64,000 nucleotides of DNA from Tilletiopsis washingtonensis (taxonomy: Eukaryota > Basidiomycota > Exobasidiomycetes > Entylomatales): contig NW_020312015.1 in NCBI RefSeq assembly GCF_003144115.1, positions 341,649 to 405,648 on the forward strand, given 5' to 3'. A program made the translations under genes and the position numbers. The number at the start of each line of letters is the position of its first letter. Position 1 is the stretch's first letter. Under the pieces are notes generated by a model, which was not told where the DNA came from, did not search any database, and saw only the letters and a program-made list of their open reading frames with translations. Below are positions 13,601-28,081 of the stretch, one piece after another.

Positions 13601-16054
13601 GCGTCTGGCTGGCGCAGTGCTTGGCCGATCGCAGCAGCCGGGTGCCTTGACAGCCGCGTGGATGCGCCGTGAGATCAGCAACTTCGACTACTTGATGCAG
13701 CTCAACACGCTTGCTGGCCGCACTTACACTGATCTCTCGGCGTACCCCGTCTTCCCGTGGATCCTGGCGGACTACACGTCGGCGACGCTCGACCTCTCCA
13801 ACCCCTCGACGTTCCGCAAGCTCGAGCTGCCGATGGGTGCGCAGATGCCCGCACGTCGCCGCCAATTCGATGAGCGCTATGCGCAGCTGCTCGAGCTCGA
13901 CGAGGTCCCGCGGCACTACGGCACGCACTACAGCACCGCAGCGACCGTATGCGGATACCTGATCCGCGTGCGGCCATACTCGGCCATGCTCATTGCGCTG
14001 CAGGGTGGCACCTTCGACTTGGCCGACCGCACGTTCAGCAGCATCCAGAGAGCCTGGCAGTCAGCCTCTGAGCTCTCCAGCGGCGATGTGCGCGAGCTCG
14101 TGCCCGAGATGTTCTTCCTGCCCGAGTGTCTCGTGAACACGAACCGCTTCGACTTCGGCCACAAGCAGGACGGCGAGGCTGTCGACGACGTAGAGCTGCC
14201 GCCGTGGGCGCACGGCGACGCGCGGCTGTTCATCCAGAAGCATCGCGAGGCGCTCGAGTCTGACTACGTCTCCGCCCATCTCGGCTCCTGGATCGACCTG
14301 ATCTTTGGCTGTCGCTCGCGCGGCGAAGGCGCCGTCGAGTCGACCAATGTCTTCCATCCGCTCTCGTACGACGATGGTGTGGACCTCGAGGCGATCGAGT
14401 CGCCGCACGAGCGTCTTGCGGCGGCCAGCCAGATCCACAACTTCGGCCAGTGCATGCCGCAGCTCTTCACGCAGCCGCATCCTGCGCGTGCACCGCGCAT
14501 CGATGCCTCCGCACTGCCCGGAGGCCAGCTGCCCAGTTTGTCCGAGACGCCGTGGCTGATGGCGCAGGCAATCGTGCCAATCCGCACACTGCGTGGCAGC
14601 GTCCACTCCATCTATGCGGAGCGGCCGGAGCGCGCGTATGGTGAGTGCTTCTGGAGCTGTCCGTCTATCACATGTGCTGACGTGTCCTGAGTCAGCCTCG
14701 CCGCGCGACTACCTGATCATGCCCAAGCTTGGGCTGAGCATCAGCTCCGGCCATCTGGATGGCAGCGTGCGCATCTTTGGCTCGCACGACGCGGGCCGTG
14801 CTGCCGGCGTCACCGAGCAGATGACCGCCGCGCGCATCACCTGCATGCAGCAGGCCGGTCCCGACTCCATCGTCGTCGGCAGCAGCGACGGGCTGCTTGG
14901 CCTCTGGAAGGTCAACGCCAGCAAAGCCGAGCTGAGTCTCTCGAGCACGCTGCGCGCACACTCGGCCTGTGAGTCTCCGCGACGCACGTCCGCCAGCTGC
15001 TGCGACTGATCGCTGCGTCTGCAGCTGTGCTTTGTGTCGTTGCATCGATGAGCTACAGCATCGTCGTTAGCGGCTCGGAGGACTGCACCGCTGCGGTGTG
15101 GGACCTCAACCGCGGCGAGTACGTTCGCTCTCTACGCGGGCACGCCAGCGCCGTGCAGCAGGTGGCCGTCGACGGAGGCAGTGGCCTTATTGCCACAGCC
15201 GCTGGGCCCGAGGTGCGGCTGTGGAGCATCAACGGCGACCTGCTCTCGCGCATCTCCACCAACGCGAGCCTCTCCGAGCCCGTCGCCAGCCTAGCCTTTT
15301 TCGCGCGCGAGTGGCACGAGGGCAAGCTGGCACTGCTCCTGACGGGCCATCGACGCAAGGTGTGTGCTGCCGCTGAGTAGCGTGTCTGACAGCGTGCTGA
15401 CAGCTCGCCTCAGGTCATTGCCTGGGCCTGCACTCCGCGCTCGTCTGACGAGCAGAGCCGGCTGCTCTGGCGACTCGAGCCGCACCACGTGAGTGATGGC
15501 TTCTTGTCTGCGCCCTAGTCCAGTGTCCTGACATCTGCATAGGTGTTCGAGCACCACGACCGCGTGGGTCCGGCAACGACGCCGCTCATCACGGCCATCC
15601 ACACGAGCGCCACGCAGCTCTTCACCGGCGACGAGCTGGGCCGCCTCTATGGTGCGCAGCGCACGCGTGTGTCCCTCAGCAAGTCCTGGCTGACGCTGCT
15701 TCTCCTGCCCCAGTCTGGTCCTTCCCTGGCGACGCGATTCCTGTGCCCGACTCTTACTCGGGCTCGTGCATGGGTCCGTGCGCCAAGCGCTTCGGTGTGC
15801 TCGAAGCCAAGCGCACCTGCGTGAGCTGTGAGTGGCTGGCGTGCTGTCCACACCCGAGCGACATCGACTGACGCTGTGGTGCCCAGGCGGCGGCCTCTTC
15901 TGCTCGGCCTGTGCGCAGCCCCAGGCCGTCTACGGCGGCGCCCGGTGAGTCCGCCGTCCTGCTGCTGGCCTCCGACACCTAACTGACGCCCCGCCACAGC
16001 TTCTGCCAATCCTGTTCCTCTGTTCTTGCCCTCCTCCCCACACATCGTCCGTAG
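7685..16054 (+). CDS. BEACH-WD40 protein with C-terminal FYVE-like zinc finger (Alfy/neurobeachin family)
   Basis: Eleven exons: 7685-8062, 8145-10553, 10608-12538, 12596-14640, 14696-14968, 15025-15359, 15414-15488, 15543-15651, 15714-15827, 15887-15944, 16000-16054; about 2593 aa. Order of parts: disordered Ser-rich N-terminus; long helical region; a concanavalin-A-like lectin fold at about residues 460-590 (GAWTHICLTH, LFLNGRLVDEQTV); a PH-like domain from about 1735; a BEACH domain at about 1930-2215 (REISNFDYLMQLNTLAGR, YGTHYSTAATVCGYLIRVRP, PEMFFLPECLVN); WD40 repeats; and eight paired Cys at the end in FYVE spacing. BEACH proteins act as scaffolds in lysosome/vacuole traffic and selective autophagy. 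FYVE fingers bind PI3P on endosomes or phagophores. Intron 2 (10554-10607, 54 bp) is a multiple of three with no stop, so its removal is inferred from GTGAGC, CTGAT and ACAG. The FYVE-like finger is degenerate: Cx3C at the first pair and no RRHHCR motif. Confidence 0.92.
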
Positions 16055-16154
16055 ATCCTCCATCATCTGTACCACCAGCCATCCCACGTCGTCACGCGCA
16101 TCCTCGCCAATACAGGCCCCTTCACACAGCCGGCAATCCGTCACGTCGCTAGCA
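16055..16154. other. Convergent 3' flank
   Basis: Only about 100 bp separates the stop of the BEACH gene from the stop of the palmitoyltransferase gene on the other strand, so the two 3' UTRs probably overlap. Confidence 0.5.
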
Positions 16155-18188
16155 TTAGCCCCATACATCGGCGTCGTGTTGGTCTTCTCTCCGCGTGGGC
16201 CGTCGCGGCATCGGCGAGGTTTCCCGAGAGGCGCCAGGCGAGGCCAGCGCCGTTGTGCCGTCCTCGTCGTCCGAGTCGACCGAGTACAGCACGAAACCGT
16301 CGCGGCGCGGCGCAGCGCCCCACTCGACCTCGCCGTGGGCGCTCTGCGTGCGCATGCCGGCCTGCCGCACAGCCGCCGACCCGTGCGGCAAACGCCCTCC
16401 TGCGATGTCTGTACGCCGCATCGGTGAGAGGCGACTGTCGGGCACCTGTGGTACTGGCCGCAGCGAGGCGGGCGGCGGCGAGCGTGCGCGGCCGCGAATG
16501 GACGAGACGGGCGAGGAGAAGGCGCCGGTGCCCGAAGCTGATCGCAGGGGCGTGGCTGGAGCGCCACCTGTGCTGCTGCCGCGCCCCGCTAACCGCACGC
16601 CGTCGCCTCGCGAAGAGGCGCCGAGCCGGATCGTAGCGGTGATCTGCTGCAGCTCCGACAGCTTGTCGGCGTTGACCGCATACGAGTAGCCGTCGGACTC
16701 GCTGGAAGCCGGGCAGATCAGGTCAGCAACGGAGCGGGAACTCAGCACACGGCACCGCTACGCACGGTTGGGTGGTCGGCAGGAACCACTGCCACCACGT
16801 GCGGCCCATCAGCGCCTGCCAGTTCTGCGTCACGCCCACGTCGTAGATGTTGAGCTTGCCTGCGCGCTTCAGTGCGCGCCGCTCGTCTCTGCTGAGCTCC
16901 TCGTCGGCGCGCCACTGCTCGCCGCCCGCCTCAGTCTCTTGTTGCTCACGTTCCGGCGAGCCTTCGTCAGTCAGGCGCCGCAGCCGCTCCGAGACGCTCT
17001 CGCGGCCCGGCGAAGGTCGCGAGGCAACGCGCACACGTCCGGCACCCTCCATCGACTCGAGCGTCGTGCGGTTGCGGCAGATGAGCCAGGCATGATAGCC
17101 CGTGAAGGGAATGAGCGCCACGCCGAACTGCGTCAGGAGTCAGCAAGATGCCTGTAGCAGCGCTCCTCGCTTGCACGCACGATGAAGGCGACGAAGAGCA
17201 GGATGGCCCATGCGATTGGCGACGTCTCGAAGCCCTGGTGCAACTTCGGTGTCAGCGCGCAGCGGGCTCTCCCGCACGGCACAGGCGGACTCACGTTGTC
17301 TTCGTTCGACACCCAGACTAACAGGACACGCGCCGTGTCCTGTGCGCCATAGACGCACAGCACGCACGTGTAGAAGAGGAAGAGGAAGAAGCTCTTGTGG
17401 TTGCGCAGGCCCACACAGTTTGTGATCCACGGACAGTGGTGCTACGCAAGGGCCAGGTCAGCCGCCGTCTCGCACCGGGCGCATTCAGCTGCATGCTCAC
17501 GTCCATCTGCAAGCGACGCGTCAGCCACTGACGTACACGCAAGCACAGCGTCACTGCCGCTACTCACACGCAACACACATCGCTTGCAGCTCGAGCAGTG
17601 ATGTGCGCGGTCCGGCTTAGGTGCTGCACACTTGTTGCACCAGCGGCGCTCGCCGCTGCTCTTGACCTGCACGTCTGCGAGGTGCAGTCGTCTGCGCCCA
17701 CGCGCTTCATCGGCCAGGTGCGCGTCGGCGGCATTCAGCACGTCGCCCAGCTGCCGTCGCCCGGAGCGCGCAGGGAACTGCGGCGCGCCGGGAAAGAGGG
17801 TGAGCGCCACGTCGAGGGCGCGCTCGCCGTCCGTCTCGGGCTCGCGCGTCGGGAGCAGCGGCGCGTTGTCGCCCTCCTCCAGCCCCTGGTCGTCGGCGTC
17901 ATGCTCAGACTCTACGGGCCGCCGCCGCTCCGCACCGCCCTCTATGTCCTTGTCCGGATAGCCTGGCGGGCGCAGCACTGCGAGTGCGAAGCACCCTGCG
18001 GCGGCTGCGACGAGTGCGGTCGCGAGGAGCGCGCTGAGGAGCGAAGTCCAGGGCGCGTGCAGGTGCCGCCACGTGTAGCGCAGGTGGATGTCGAGCAGCG
18101 TGAGCCAGGCGAAGAAGAAGAGGGCCTCGACGAGCACAAAGGGCGTGTAGGCGAGCGCGCGCAGCACGGCGCGCGCAGAGAGTGCCAT
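16155..18188 (-). CDS. DHHC-type protein S-acyltransferase (palmitoyltransferase)
   Basis: Exons on the minus strand: 18188-17568, 17506-17501 (6 nt), 17441-17295, 17234-17181, 17127-16766, 16701-16155; about 578 aa. The Cys-rich domain reads WCNKCAAPKPDRAHHCSSC, then KRCVLR-MD-HHCPWITNCVG, with the active-site Asp-His-His-Cys at residues 209-212. Two membrane segments precede it (FVLVEALFFFAWLTLL; LLSALLATALVAAAAGCFAL) and two follow (FFLFLFYTCVLCVYGA; IAWAILLFVAFIFGVALI). A TTLE element (TTxE motif) sits after the last. This four-pass layout is that of Pfa3-like enzymes, which transfer palmitate to cysteines of vacuolar or Golgi proteins; the exact orthologue is uncertain. The C-terminal 180 residues are Ser/Arg-rich and look disordered. 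The start ATG at 18188 precedes the first membrane segment directly. The Asp of DHHC is supplied by the 6-nt exon. Confidence 0.9.
17501..17506 (-). other. 6-nt microexon (Met-Asp) of the DHHC gene
   Basis: Reading the minus strand, KRCVLR ends at 17568 and is followed by a GTGAGT intron (17567-17507) ending CTGACGCGTCGCTTGCAG. Then comes ATGGAC, then a second GTGAGC intron (17500-17442) with CTGACC and ending GTAG before HHCPW. Without the microexon the universally conserved Met-Asp of RCVL(R/K)MDHHCPW would be lost, while both junctions remain in phase. This is a strong family-based argument for a 6-nt exon. Confidence 0.85.
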
Positions 18189-18883
18189 GGACCCCGGCGC
18201 CGGGCGTGGAGAGGAGATGGGTGCGGCAAGGCAAGGTGCGAGGTGGAGCAGCACGCGAGGCTGCGCTTGGCGCCGTCGAGGCGCTGCCGCCGTTCCCGCG
18301 CTGCCAGGGGTCCAACACCGCCCGCACGCGCACGGCGTCTTAGTTGTATTGCGGGGTGGCCGCGCGACTACAACCCCACCGCCCTGCTTATAGTCGCCCG
18401 TGCGCGAGCGCGACGGGCGCGATGTCGCTCCGGCGCGCGTCACACGCGCGCCAGCGCTCGCTGCGCTGCGAGACGGGCACAAGCGCAGGACGGCGGCGGC
18501 GCGCACACAGGCGATGCGCCTCGCCGCCGGCCAGCGAGGTGCGATGGTGTCGGTCTCAAGCCCCCTCCTTCCTCCTCCTCACACGACCACGCACCCGCAC
18601 CCTCACGCCCCGTCTCGACGTCCGTCCAGTCACGCCTCGCACGCCCGCTGCTGCTCCAGCTCGCGTGACCGCTCCTCGTCGCCGCCGCGCACGTGCCGCC
18701 ACGCGCGAGCCCCTCGCAGTCTCGTCCTGCCGCCGCCGCGCACGCCCCCACGCTTACGCATCCGCCGGCTGATCGCGCCTCGCCGCTGCCGTCCCACCTC
18801 GACCCTCTCGGCCGCTCACTAGTGCAGCGAGACTCCGTCTGCCACCCGCCGCCCTCCCGCCCACACCGCTCCTCGCGCCCGCC
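18189..18883. other. Divergent promoter region, DHHC / calcineurin
   Basis: 695 bp between divergent starts. Towards calcineurin it becomes a C/T-rich leader, typical of fungal 5' UTRs. No exon or RNA gene seen. Confidence 0.5.
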
Positions 18884-21564
<2,681 letters not shown>

Positions 21565-24327
21565 CTGCCTGCCGTCGCCGGGCACCAGCATGGCGGCTTT
21601 GCCTAGGCCCGCCTGTCGGGCGCACCTGTTGCCGGGATACCTCCCCTGACTCTTCTCCGCTACATCCAACCTGACCCCGCATCTCTCTCTCACCCCACAT
21701 CAACCCATGACCCGGGGCCGTGTGCCCAACCCTGCGCTCGCTCTCTATTCTCTTTCTCGCGCTCTCCCTCTCTTTCTCCTGTATCCAAACGACAACACAC
21801 CTCTCCCATTCCCCCTCGGCACTGTGGTCCCCTCCTCACCCCTCTGCGGCGACGAAATGCATGGGCGCGCCGTTCCCGACGCGGACTAACTGAGACACAC
21901 CGCGAGTGAGCGAGACAGGTGGCACCGACACACATCCGCCATCCTGCGTGCTGATGCAGGATGGATGAGGCGATGCATACACTCGCTGTGGGACGACGGA
22001 TCACGATGCGAGCTGACCTTATATGACGCGGCCGGCGGGAGGGCGCCTCGGGGTTGCTGTGAGATGGCGCCCTTCCTTGGCAGCGCCGTACCGTCGGGAA
22101 CGTCGCCGACGCCGCAAGAATGCCGAGCCGACGGCTCGGCGTGCCAAGGCTTGCGGCGCATCGCCGACATGCAGCCGCTGTCCAGCTGTCGTGCGAAAGG
22201 CGCCAGCCACTCGACTCGACTGTGGCTGCTGTGTGCCGTGGCTGCGCCGGATGCCGCGGCTACCAGCCGCCAGCGATCGGAGTCGGAGCCGGCGTCCCAT
22301 CGCCGTGAGAATAAGCATGGCGAGATGCAGCGGGAGCAAGGAGCAGCTCCGTTGATCTCGACGTCGCACAGCGCGTAGAGGCCGAGGTCTACCTCTTCGC
22401 TGTCTCTGACGCTGACGCACGTCAGCCTCGTCGTGACGAGCTCGCAGCTCGCGAGGAAGAAGGCAGCGTCTCGCTTGGCGGCGCTCGGCTCGGCTCCGCG
22501 CGACGCTGCGGCGCAAAGCAACCGGCGGCCCTGGCTGCATGCGTGCGGTAGATTCGCCTGCCGCAGAGCTCGCGCTGCACGCACCTCGGCTGCCGCCGTG
22601 GCCGGATCAGCAGCGAAGCGCACCATGTGCCTTCGGACAAAGCCAGAGGTTGCGCTGTGCGAAGAGTCGAGCAGCTGCAGCTGCACCTTACAGCAGAGGG
22701 GTGCGGCATGCTGCGGCATGGCGTCGTCTGCATGCTGCGGCTGGTCGCAGGACAGCGCGCGCTGCTGCCGCAGCCGTGCGAGATGCGTTTCTTCCCGCCG
22801 AGCAGAAGCGGCTCAAGCGAAAGGAAGAGAGGGCAGATTGCCGCAGCGGGACAACAGGCATGATGAGCCGTCTCAGAGCTCTTGCCCTCTGAGACGCAGC
22901 AGGACGCGCTCTCGAGGCCGCTCAGCAGGGGTCCGGCAAGAGGTCATGCGCTCGGCAGTCTCATTTGCTGCTGCTGAGGCGGCTTCATGCTTCTCTGTGC
23001 TTCGAGCTGTGGTGCTTTGCAGCATGAAGTGGGAGGATGCTCTGCCTCGCTGTGCTGATGCGCTGCGCTGTGGAGCTCGAGGTGCGACCTCCTCCTTCCC
23101 TTGTCCCTCGTCCCCCCCGCGGGCCGGGCCATTGGCCCGCGTGCGTATCATCCTCGCGGCCTTGCTGCGGCGGCCCAACTGCACCTGGCCGCAGCCGCAG
23201 CTCTGCGCAGGATGCCATGCTGAGAAGGGCAGCGCAGCGCCTGAAGCAGCCCTTCTGCTCGACGAGCTCGCATGCCTGCCTCTTTCTACTCTGCGGCAGG
23301 ATGCGGCTGTATCTTCTCGTATGCGGAGCGCCGCCGCACCCGCCGCGCTTGCGCGCCAGCAGCTTTTATGCCGACCGGCTCGGCGCCGAACGGCAGCCCG
23401 CCAGCATGCAGCCGCAACCACCACGGGCCTCGTCGAGTGGTGCCGGCGGAGCCGAATGGAGCACGAAGAGGAATTCGAGCGCAACGCCAGCCGAGGAGCT
23501 GCTCGCCATCCTCGATGGCCGCAGCAGGTGCACTGCCTGCAGCGCCGGCGCGGGATCGGGTCAGGCGTGGGCGGCCCAGCGCAATGGGACGCCTCCTTGG
23601 GCGATCTGCGCCGCATACGACGTCCGAGGGTGAAGTGCCGCAGTCCAGCCCATCAGCCCTGCCGTCGGAAGAGGTGCGGCAGAGTGGTGAGAGGCGTCGT
23701 CCCGTACGCCGCTGCCGGATGCCGAGGCCTGCCTGCCACTCTGCCGCTGCTTTTCCTTGTCCTCGCCGTCGTCGTCACCGCGCAACGCCGGCTTTGTCGA
23801 GCCGAGCGGAGCGCTGCAGCTGCACGCTGCACCGCGCCCTGCATGCTGCAGCACAAAGGCCGTGCCGATACGAGCATGCACGACTTGCATGGCTGAGATC
23901 GTGCGCAGTCCCCGGCGCAGCACCGCTGCGGCGGCTGCCGGTGCGGGTACGCCATGGGTGGAGCGCCGCGCCGCGGCAGCGAGCGGGAAGAAAAGGAGCG
24001 CTGCTGCACGAGGTGCTTAAGCTCGGGCGGAGCAGCGCAGCAGCAAAATCGCAGAGGGAGCCGCGAGAGGCACGCAGACGGCGTGCCGCTTCCGTGTGCG
24101 GCAGGTGCAGGCGCGGCTGAGCTCCAGAGGCAGCCAGCTCCGGCGCTGCTGCCGCGGTTGCCCTTGCCCGCGCCCGCACCGCACCGCCGCCGCCGCCGCC
24201 GCCGCTGCCCGTCGCCTCTCCGCCTCCTTCTTGCCCGTCCGCTCTCGGAGCCGAGCTGTCCCCTTGACCTTGCCCTGTCCTGCAGCCCTGCTCCGCGGCC
24301 CGCTCCGCTCCGCTGCCGCACGCACCG
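21565..24327. other. Long gene-free stretch before the Zn2Cys6 gene
   Basis: About 2.76 kb between tandem genes, the longest non-coding gap in the window. It starts with a C/T-rich 3' flank of calcineurin. Long frames exist on both strands (for example 22433-23896 plus, 22873-23616 minus), but they overlap each other, are rich in Arg, Ala, Cys and His, lack intron-exon signals that extend them, and show no recognisable motif. I treat the region as an extended promoter/5' UTR for the transcription factor, or as a place for an unrecognised non-coding RNA. The last 150 bp before 24328 is a clear pyrimidine-rich leader. Confidence 0.5.
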
Positions 24328-27300
24328 ATGGAGGCGCCCGACTACGCCGCCCTCGCGGCCGCCGGCCCTTCCCACCACCATCACCACTCCCTGCACGCCC
24401 TCGACGCCGCCTTTGCCCTGCCCCTTGCCGAGCACGCGCAGCACCCGCCGCCGCCGCCGCAGCAGCAGCAGCCGCAGCAGCACTTCGGCCCGCCCGATCT
24501 GCTCCCACCGCAGCAGCAGCAGCACCACGCTCCGCCGCACAGCGCCTACTCCCATCACCAGCAGCACCTGTCCTTCGGCGACGGGTCCGACGCCGGGCCG
24601 TCCGCCTTCTCCAGCCCGCTGCAGCACGCCGCCTGGCCTCCACCGCCGCAGGCGCAGCAGCTGGCCTTCCACGCGCCGCACTCGCGCTCCGTCTCCGTCT
24701 CGTCGCGCGCCCAGAGCCCGTCGAGCGAGCTCTCTGCGGCGTTTGCACTGCCCGTCTCCACCTCGGGAGGCCGCGGCGACGCCGTGCCAGGGCCCGGCTG
24801 GACGAGCCGCGTGCCGCCGTCGCAGGGCTCGTCGCGCCGCATCTCGCGCCTGGCTGCCGCCGCAGCGGGCGTGCCGGTAGAGCAGCAGCTCTTCGACTAC
24901 GGCTCCTCGTCGCTCGACAGCCTCGCGGCCAAGCCGCTCTCGCGCTCCAGCTCGCGCCGCAGTGGCAAGGAGCAGCCGCCTGCCGCCGCTGCTGCTGCTG
25001 CTGCGCCCAAGATGCCGCGCGCCGTGACGCCCGAGGAAGACGCAACTGCCGCCGCAGATGCTGCGACGGCGGCGGGCAAGGAGGCACAGCGGCGGCAAAA
25101 CAGCAGCTGCGACGCCTGCCGGCAGCGCAAGGTGGCGTGCAAGAAGGTGGCCGGCGAGGCCAAGTGCGTGCACTGCAAGGCCAAGGGCATCGAGTGCACC
25201 ACCATCTACATCCAGCTCGCGACCGGCGGCACGAAGCCGCGTCCCATCAAGCGGCCACGCACCGGCGGCGAGGACAGTGCAGCCTCGCAGGCGCCCGAGG
25301 ACAGGGGCCCCAGCCTCGTGCGCTACCTGCTGCTGCGCGACGCCGAGTACAACATCAATGTGACGGGCCTCTCTTACGAGACGGGCTCGGCCTCACCGCC
25401 GCCATCGCGGCGCAACGTGCCGTCAACGGCGGCAGAGACTCGCCTGGCGAACACGCAGGCGCGCGCCGACTTCTGCTCTGACCTAATTGAGACGTGAGCA
25501 GCGTGACAAGCCCGGCGACCCTATGCAGCCTGCTGACTCTCTCTTGCGACAGCTACTTCTCCATCGTGCACATCCGATACCCCATCATCGACCCGGACCT
25601 CTTCCGCAAGCGCTGGCACGACCGCTCGCCGGAGCTGGGCGGCCCGCCGCCCGACGTGCTGGTGGCCGTCATTCTCGCATGGGGCGCCAAGTACTCCGAG
25701 TCGCCCATCATCGTGGCCGACCGCGCCGAGACGGCGCATGAGCTGACGCCGCGGCAGAAGCAGAAGCGCGAGGCGGTGCAGTCCGCCAAGTCGACGTCGA
25801 CGCTGCTCACGGCGCCCGTGACATCGACGTCTGCGACCGAGACGCAGTGGCTCACGGCGCCGCGCGACGTTGTCAATCCAGCTTCGGCGCGCGAGGCAGC
25901 CACTGTCGTGGGCCGCTCGCGCATCGCCGAGGACCTCATCGTCAAGGCACAGGAGGTGCTGGAGCGACAAAAGGCACACCGCATCGCCACGATGGACAAT
26001 GCCAAGGCCTGCCTCATTGTGCAGGCTCTCTTCTGGCAGCGCGGTCTCGACGATCCGCGCGGCGCCATGCAGCAGGGCCTCTCGGGCAGCGAAGGCACGG
26101 TGCGCCCGCGCAAGCGCGGCGTGTACATGTGCAACGGCGTGTGGATGGTCTCGGGCCTGCGGCATCTGATCGAGGTGCGTCTGTGCGCATGCACGCGGCA
26201 GCGGAGCCGTTCGCTGACTTGTGCTCCCTTTCTGCAGCTGCAAGTGCACCTGCAGGAGACCGTCAGCCGCATCGACGACATGCGCGTGCGCGGCGAGGCC
26301 GTCATGACGTGGTGGCTCGCCTGCATGATGGACGCGCACATGGCTGCCATGTTCCGGCGCAAGCCGCATCTCGATCTCGAGGACTACTCGGTGGAACTGC
26401 CGTTTCCGCCGCCCGAGGCGCCCGGAGAGGGTCCTGGCCCGCTGTCCAACGCGCAAAGCCACCGGTGAGTGGGACGTCTAAAGCAGGCAGGCGCGACATA
26501 CACTGACCATGCTGTTCCCAGCATCTGGCTCGACTCGGCGCGCGAGCAAGTGGAGCTGATGCGCTCCGTCTACCCTGCGCTCTGGACGCCACATGCGGCG
26601 GCCGTCGGTGTGTCGTCGCGCCGCCTCGACGAGCTTGTCACACTGGCCTGTCGCTGGCGCAGCAACCACCTGGCGCTCGTCGGTGCGCCGTCACCCACGT
26701 GGCCGTCGAACTGGAGCTTTGCGTCTGCCGTGACGGCGGCGGCGTCGGACATGAACTACCACCTCGTCTGGATCTTCATGTTCCAGGCGATCGAGGAGTT
26801 CGGCATTGCCGAGCTCAACGCCGCCAAGGCGCAAAGCTCCTACTCGCGCAGCGCGCTGCGGCACGGCGGCAGCGACATCGAGCTGGACCTCGGCAAGATC
26901 CGCGCGATGCAGGCGCGCATCTACGACGAGGCGCTCAATGCGTCGCTGCGCTGTGCCTCGCTCTCGCAGGTGCTGACGAACAATGGCTACCTGCGCCTCG
27001 AGGCCGGCATCATGAAGGTGACGATGAGCGAGGCCGGCTACTGCCTGGCACACTTCCGGCGCCCCGAGATTCTCTCCATCATCGACGGCCTGCGGCAGTA
27101 CGGCCAGGCCTTCGAGGAGTGCTACGACCAGGCCGACGCGCTGCAGACGCTCGCCGCCGAGTACATGGAGGGCCTCGACACGGCCGAGCCGAGCAGCGGC
27201 CCGGCCATGGGTCAGGACGTCGGCTCATCCGTCGGGCAAAACCACCGGCGCACACAGCCGCTGCCGCAGCGCGGCGCACATATCAGCTCGGCGCCGCCGG

Positions 27301-27659
27301 GCATGCCCTCGGCGCAGACGTACGGCACCGGCAATGGCAGCATGGCCGAGGCGCCGAGCTACTACGGCGTCACCACTTATACCCCCACGGGCGGCATCAC
27401 GCATCCGGCGTACGGCGCTGTGGCGGCGGGCGGCATGTCGACTGGCCATGCTGCGCCGCCGCCGCCGCAGCAACAGCAGCCGCCGCTGCACCACGGCCGC
27501 GCACCGCACGGCTACGCTCCGCACGACGGCGCCTCGTACGGCGCCCCTCAACAGCAGCAGCAGCACCACCACCACCAGCCACCGCACCAGACCGCCTCGG
27601 CGCAGGCGTACCCGCACCCGTCGATGCAGAACGGCACGCATCAGCAGACGTTCTATTGA
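24328..27659 (+). CDS. Zn2Cys6 binuclear-cluster transcription factor
   Basis: Four exons: 24328-25493, 25553-26174, 26238-26464, 26522-27659; 1050 aa. The zinc cluster CDACRQRKVACKK...CVHCKAKGIEC has spacing Cx2Cx6Cx8Cx2Cx6C and binds two zinc ions to contact CGG-type half-sites. It lies near residue 260 rather than at the N-terminus, after about 250 residues rich in His, Gln, Pro and Ser (poly-His, poly-Gln, poly-Ala runs). A fungal_trans-like middle homology region follows from about residue 390 (YFSIVHIRYPIIDPDLFRKRW, then helices to about 870). The tail is Gln/His/Pro-rich (PPPPPQQQQPPLHH), a likely activation domain. The target pathway cannot be read from sequence. Members of this family often regulate carbon or amino-acid use. 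An unusually long upstream gap precedes it. Confidence 0.93.
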
Positions 27660-28081
27660 GCTGCTGCACGGATCCCCCATCCCTCTTTACCCCACCAGAC
27701 GGCGTCCCGTCATCTCTTCCTCGTTCGCGGCGCCGCACCATTAGGCCCGCCTCTGTCACCTGCATACACCCCGGTAGCCTCTGCCTTTCCTTCGGCCCTA
27801 GCACTGGCACACCTGTTCACCCAACGCACCTCCTTCCACCTGGTTACCACCTCGCAATGGCACTCTGACGTCACCCGCGCTGCACCCTGGGTCAGACGAG
27901 AGAGGAAGAGCGAGACGTAGATTACAGCGTGAAGAGGCAGAGATGATGGTGGTGCGGCAGACAAGTGAGATTGCGGCCGCGGTGGACATGGGTGGGGGAG
28001 CAGTGCGTGACATCACGGCGAGCTGCTTTTGATGCGGGTGACGGGAGGGGAAACACGATGCACAGTGAGCGCGCGCATCGC
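27660..28081. other. Convergent 3' flanks
   Basis: 422 bp between the stops of the Zn2Cys6 gene and the eL8 gene. Contains only C/T-rich and A/G-rich UTR-like sequence. Confidence 0.5.

Noticed and set aside
22433-23896. 487-codon plus-strand frame upstream of the Zn2Cys6 gene
   Set aside because: Composition is Cys/Arg/Ala/Ser-rich without domain or conserved motif, and equally long frames exist on the other strand in the same place.
23653-25173. 506-codon minus-strand frame overlapping the Zn2Cys6 start
   Set aside because: It runs antisense into a clear coding exon and consists of Arg/Gly/Ala repeats from the complement of CCG/CAG-rich DNA.
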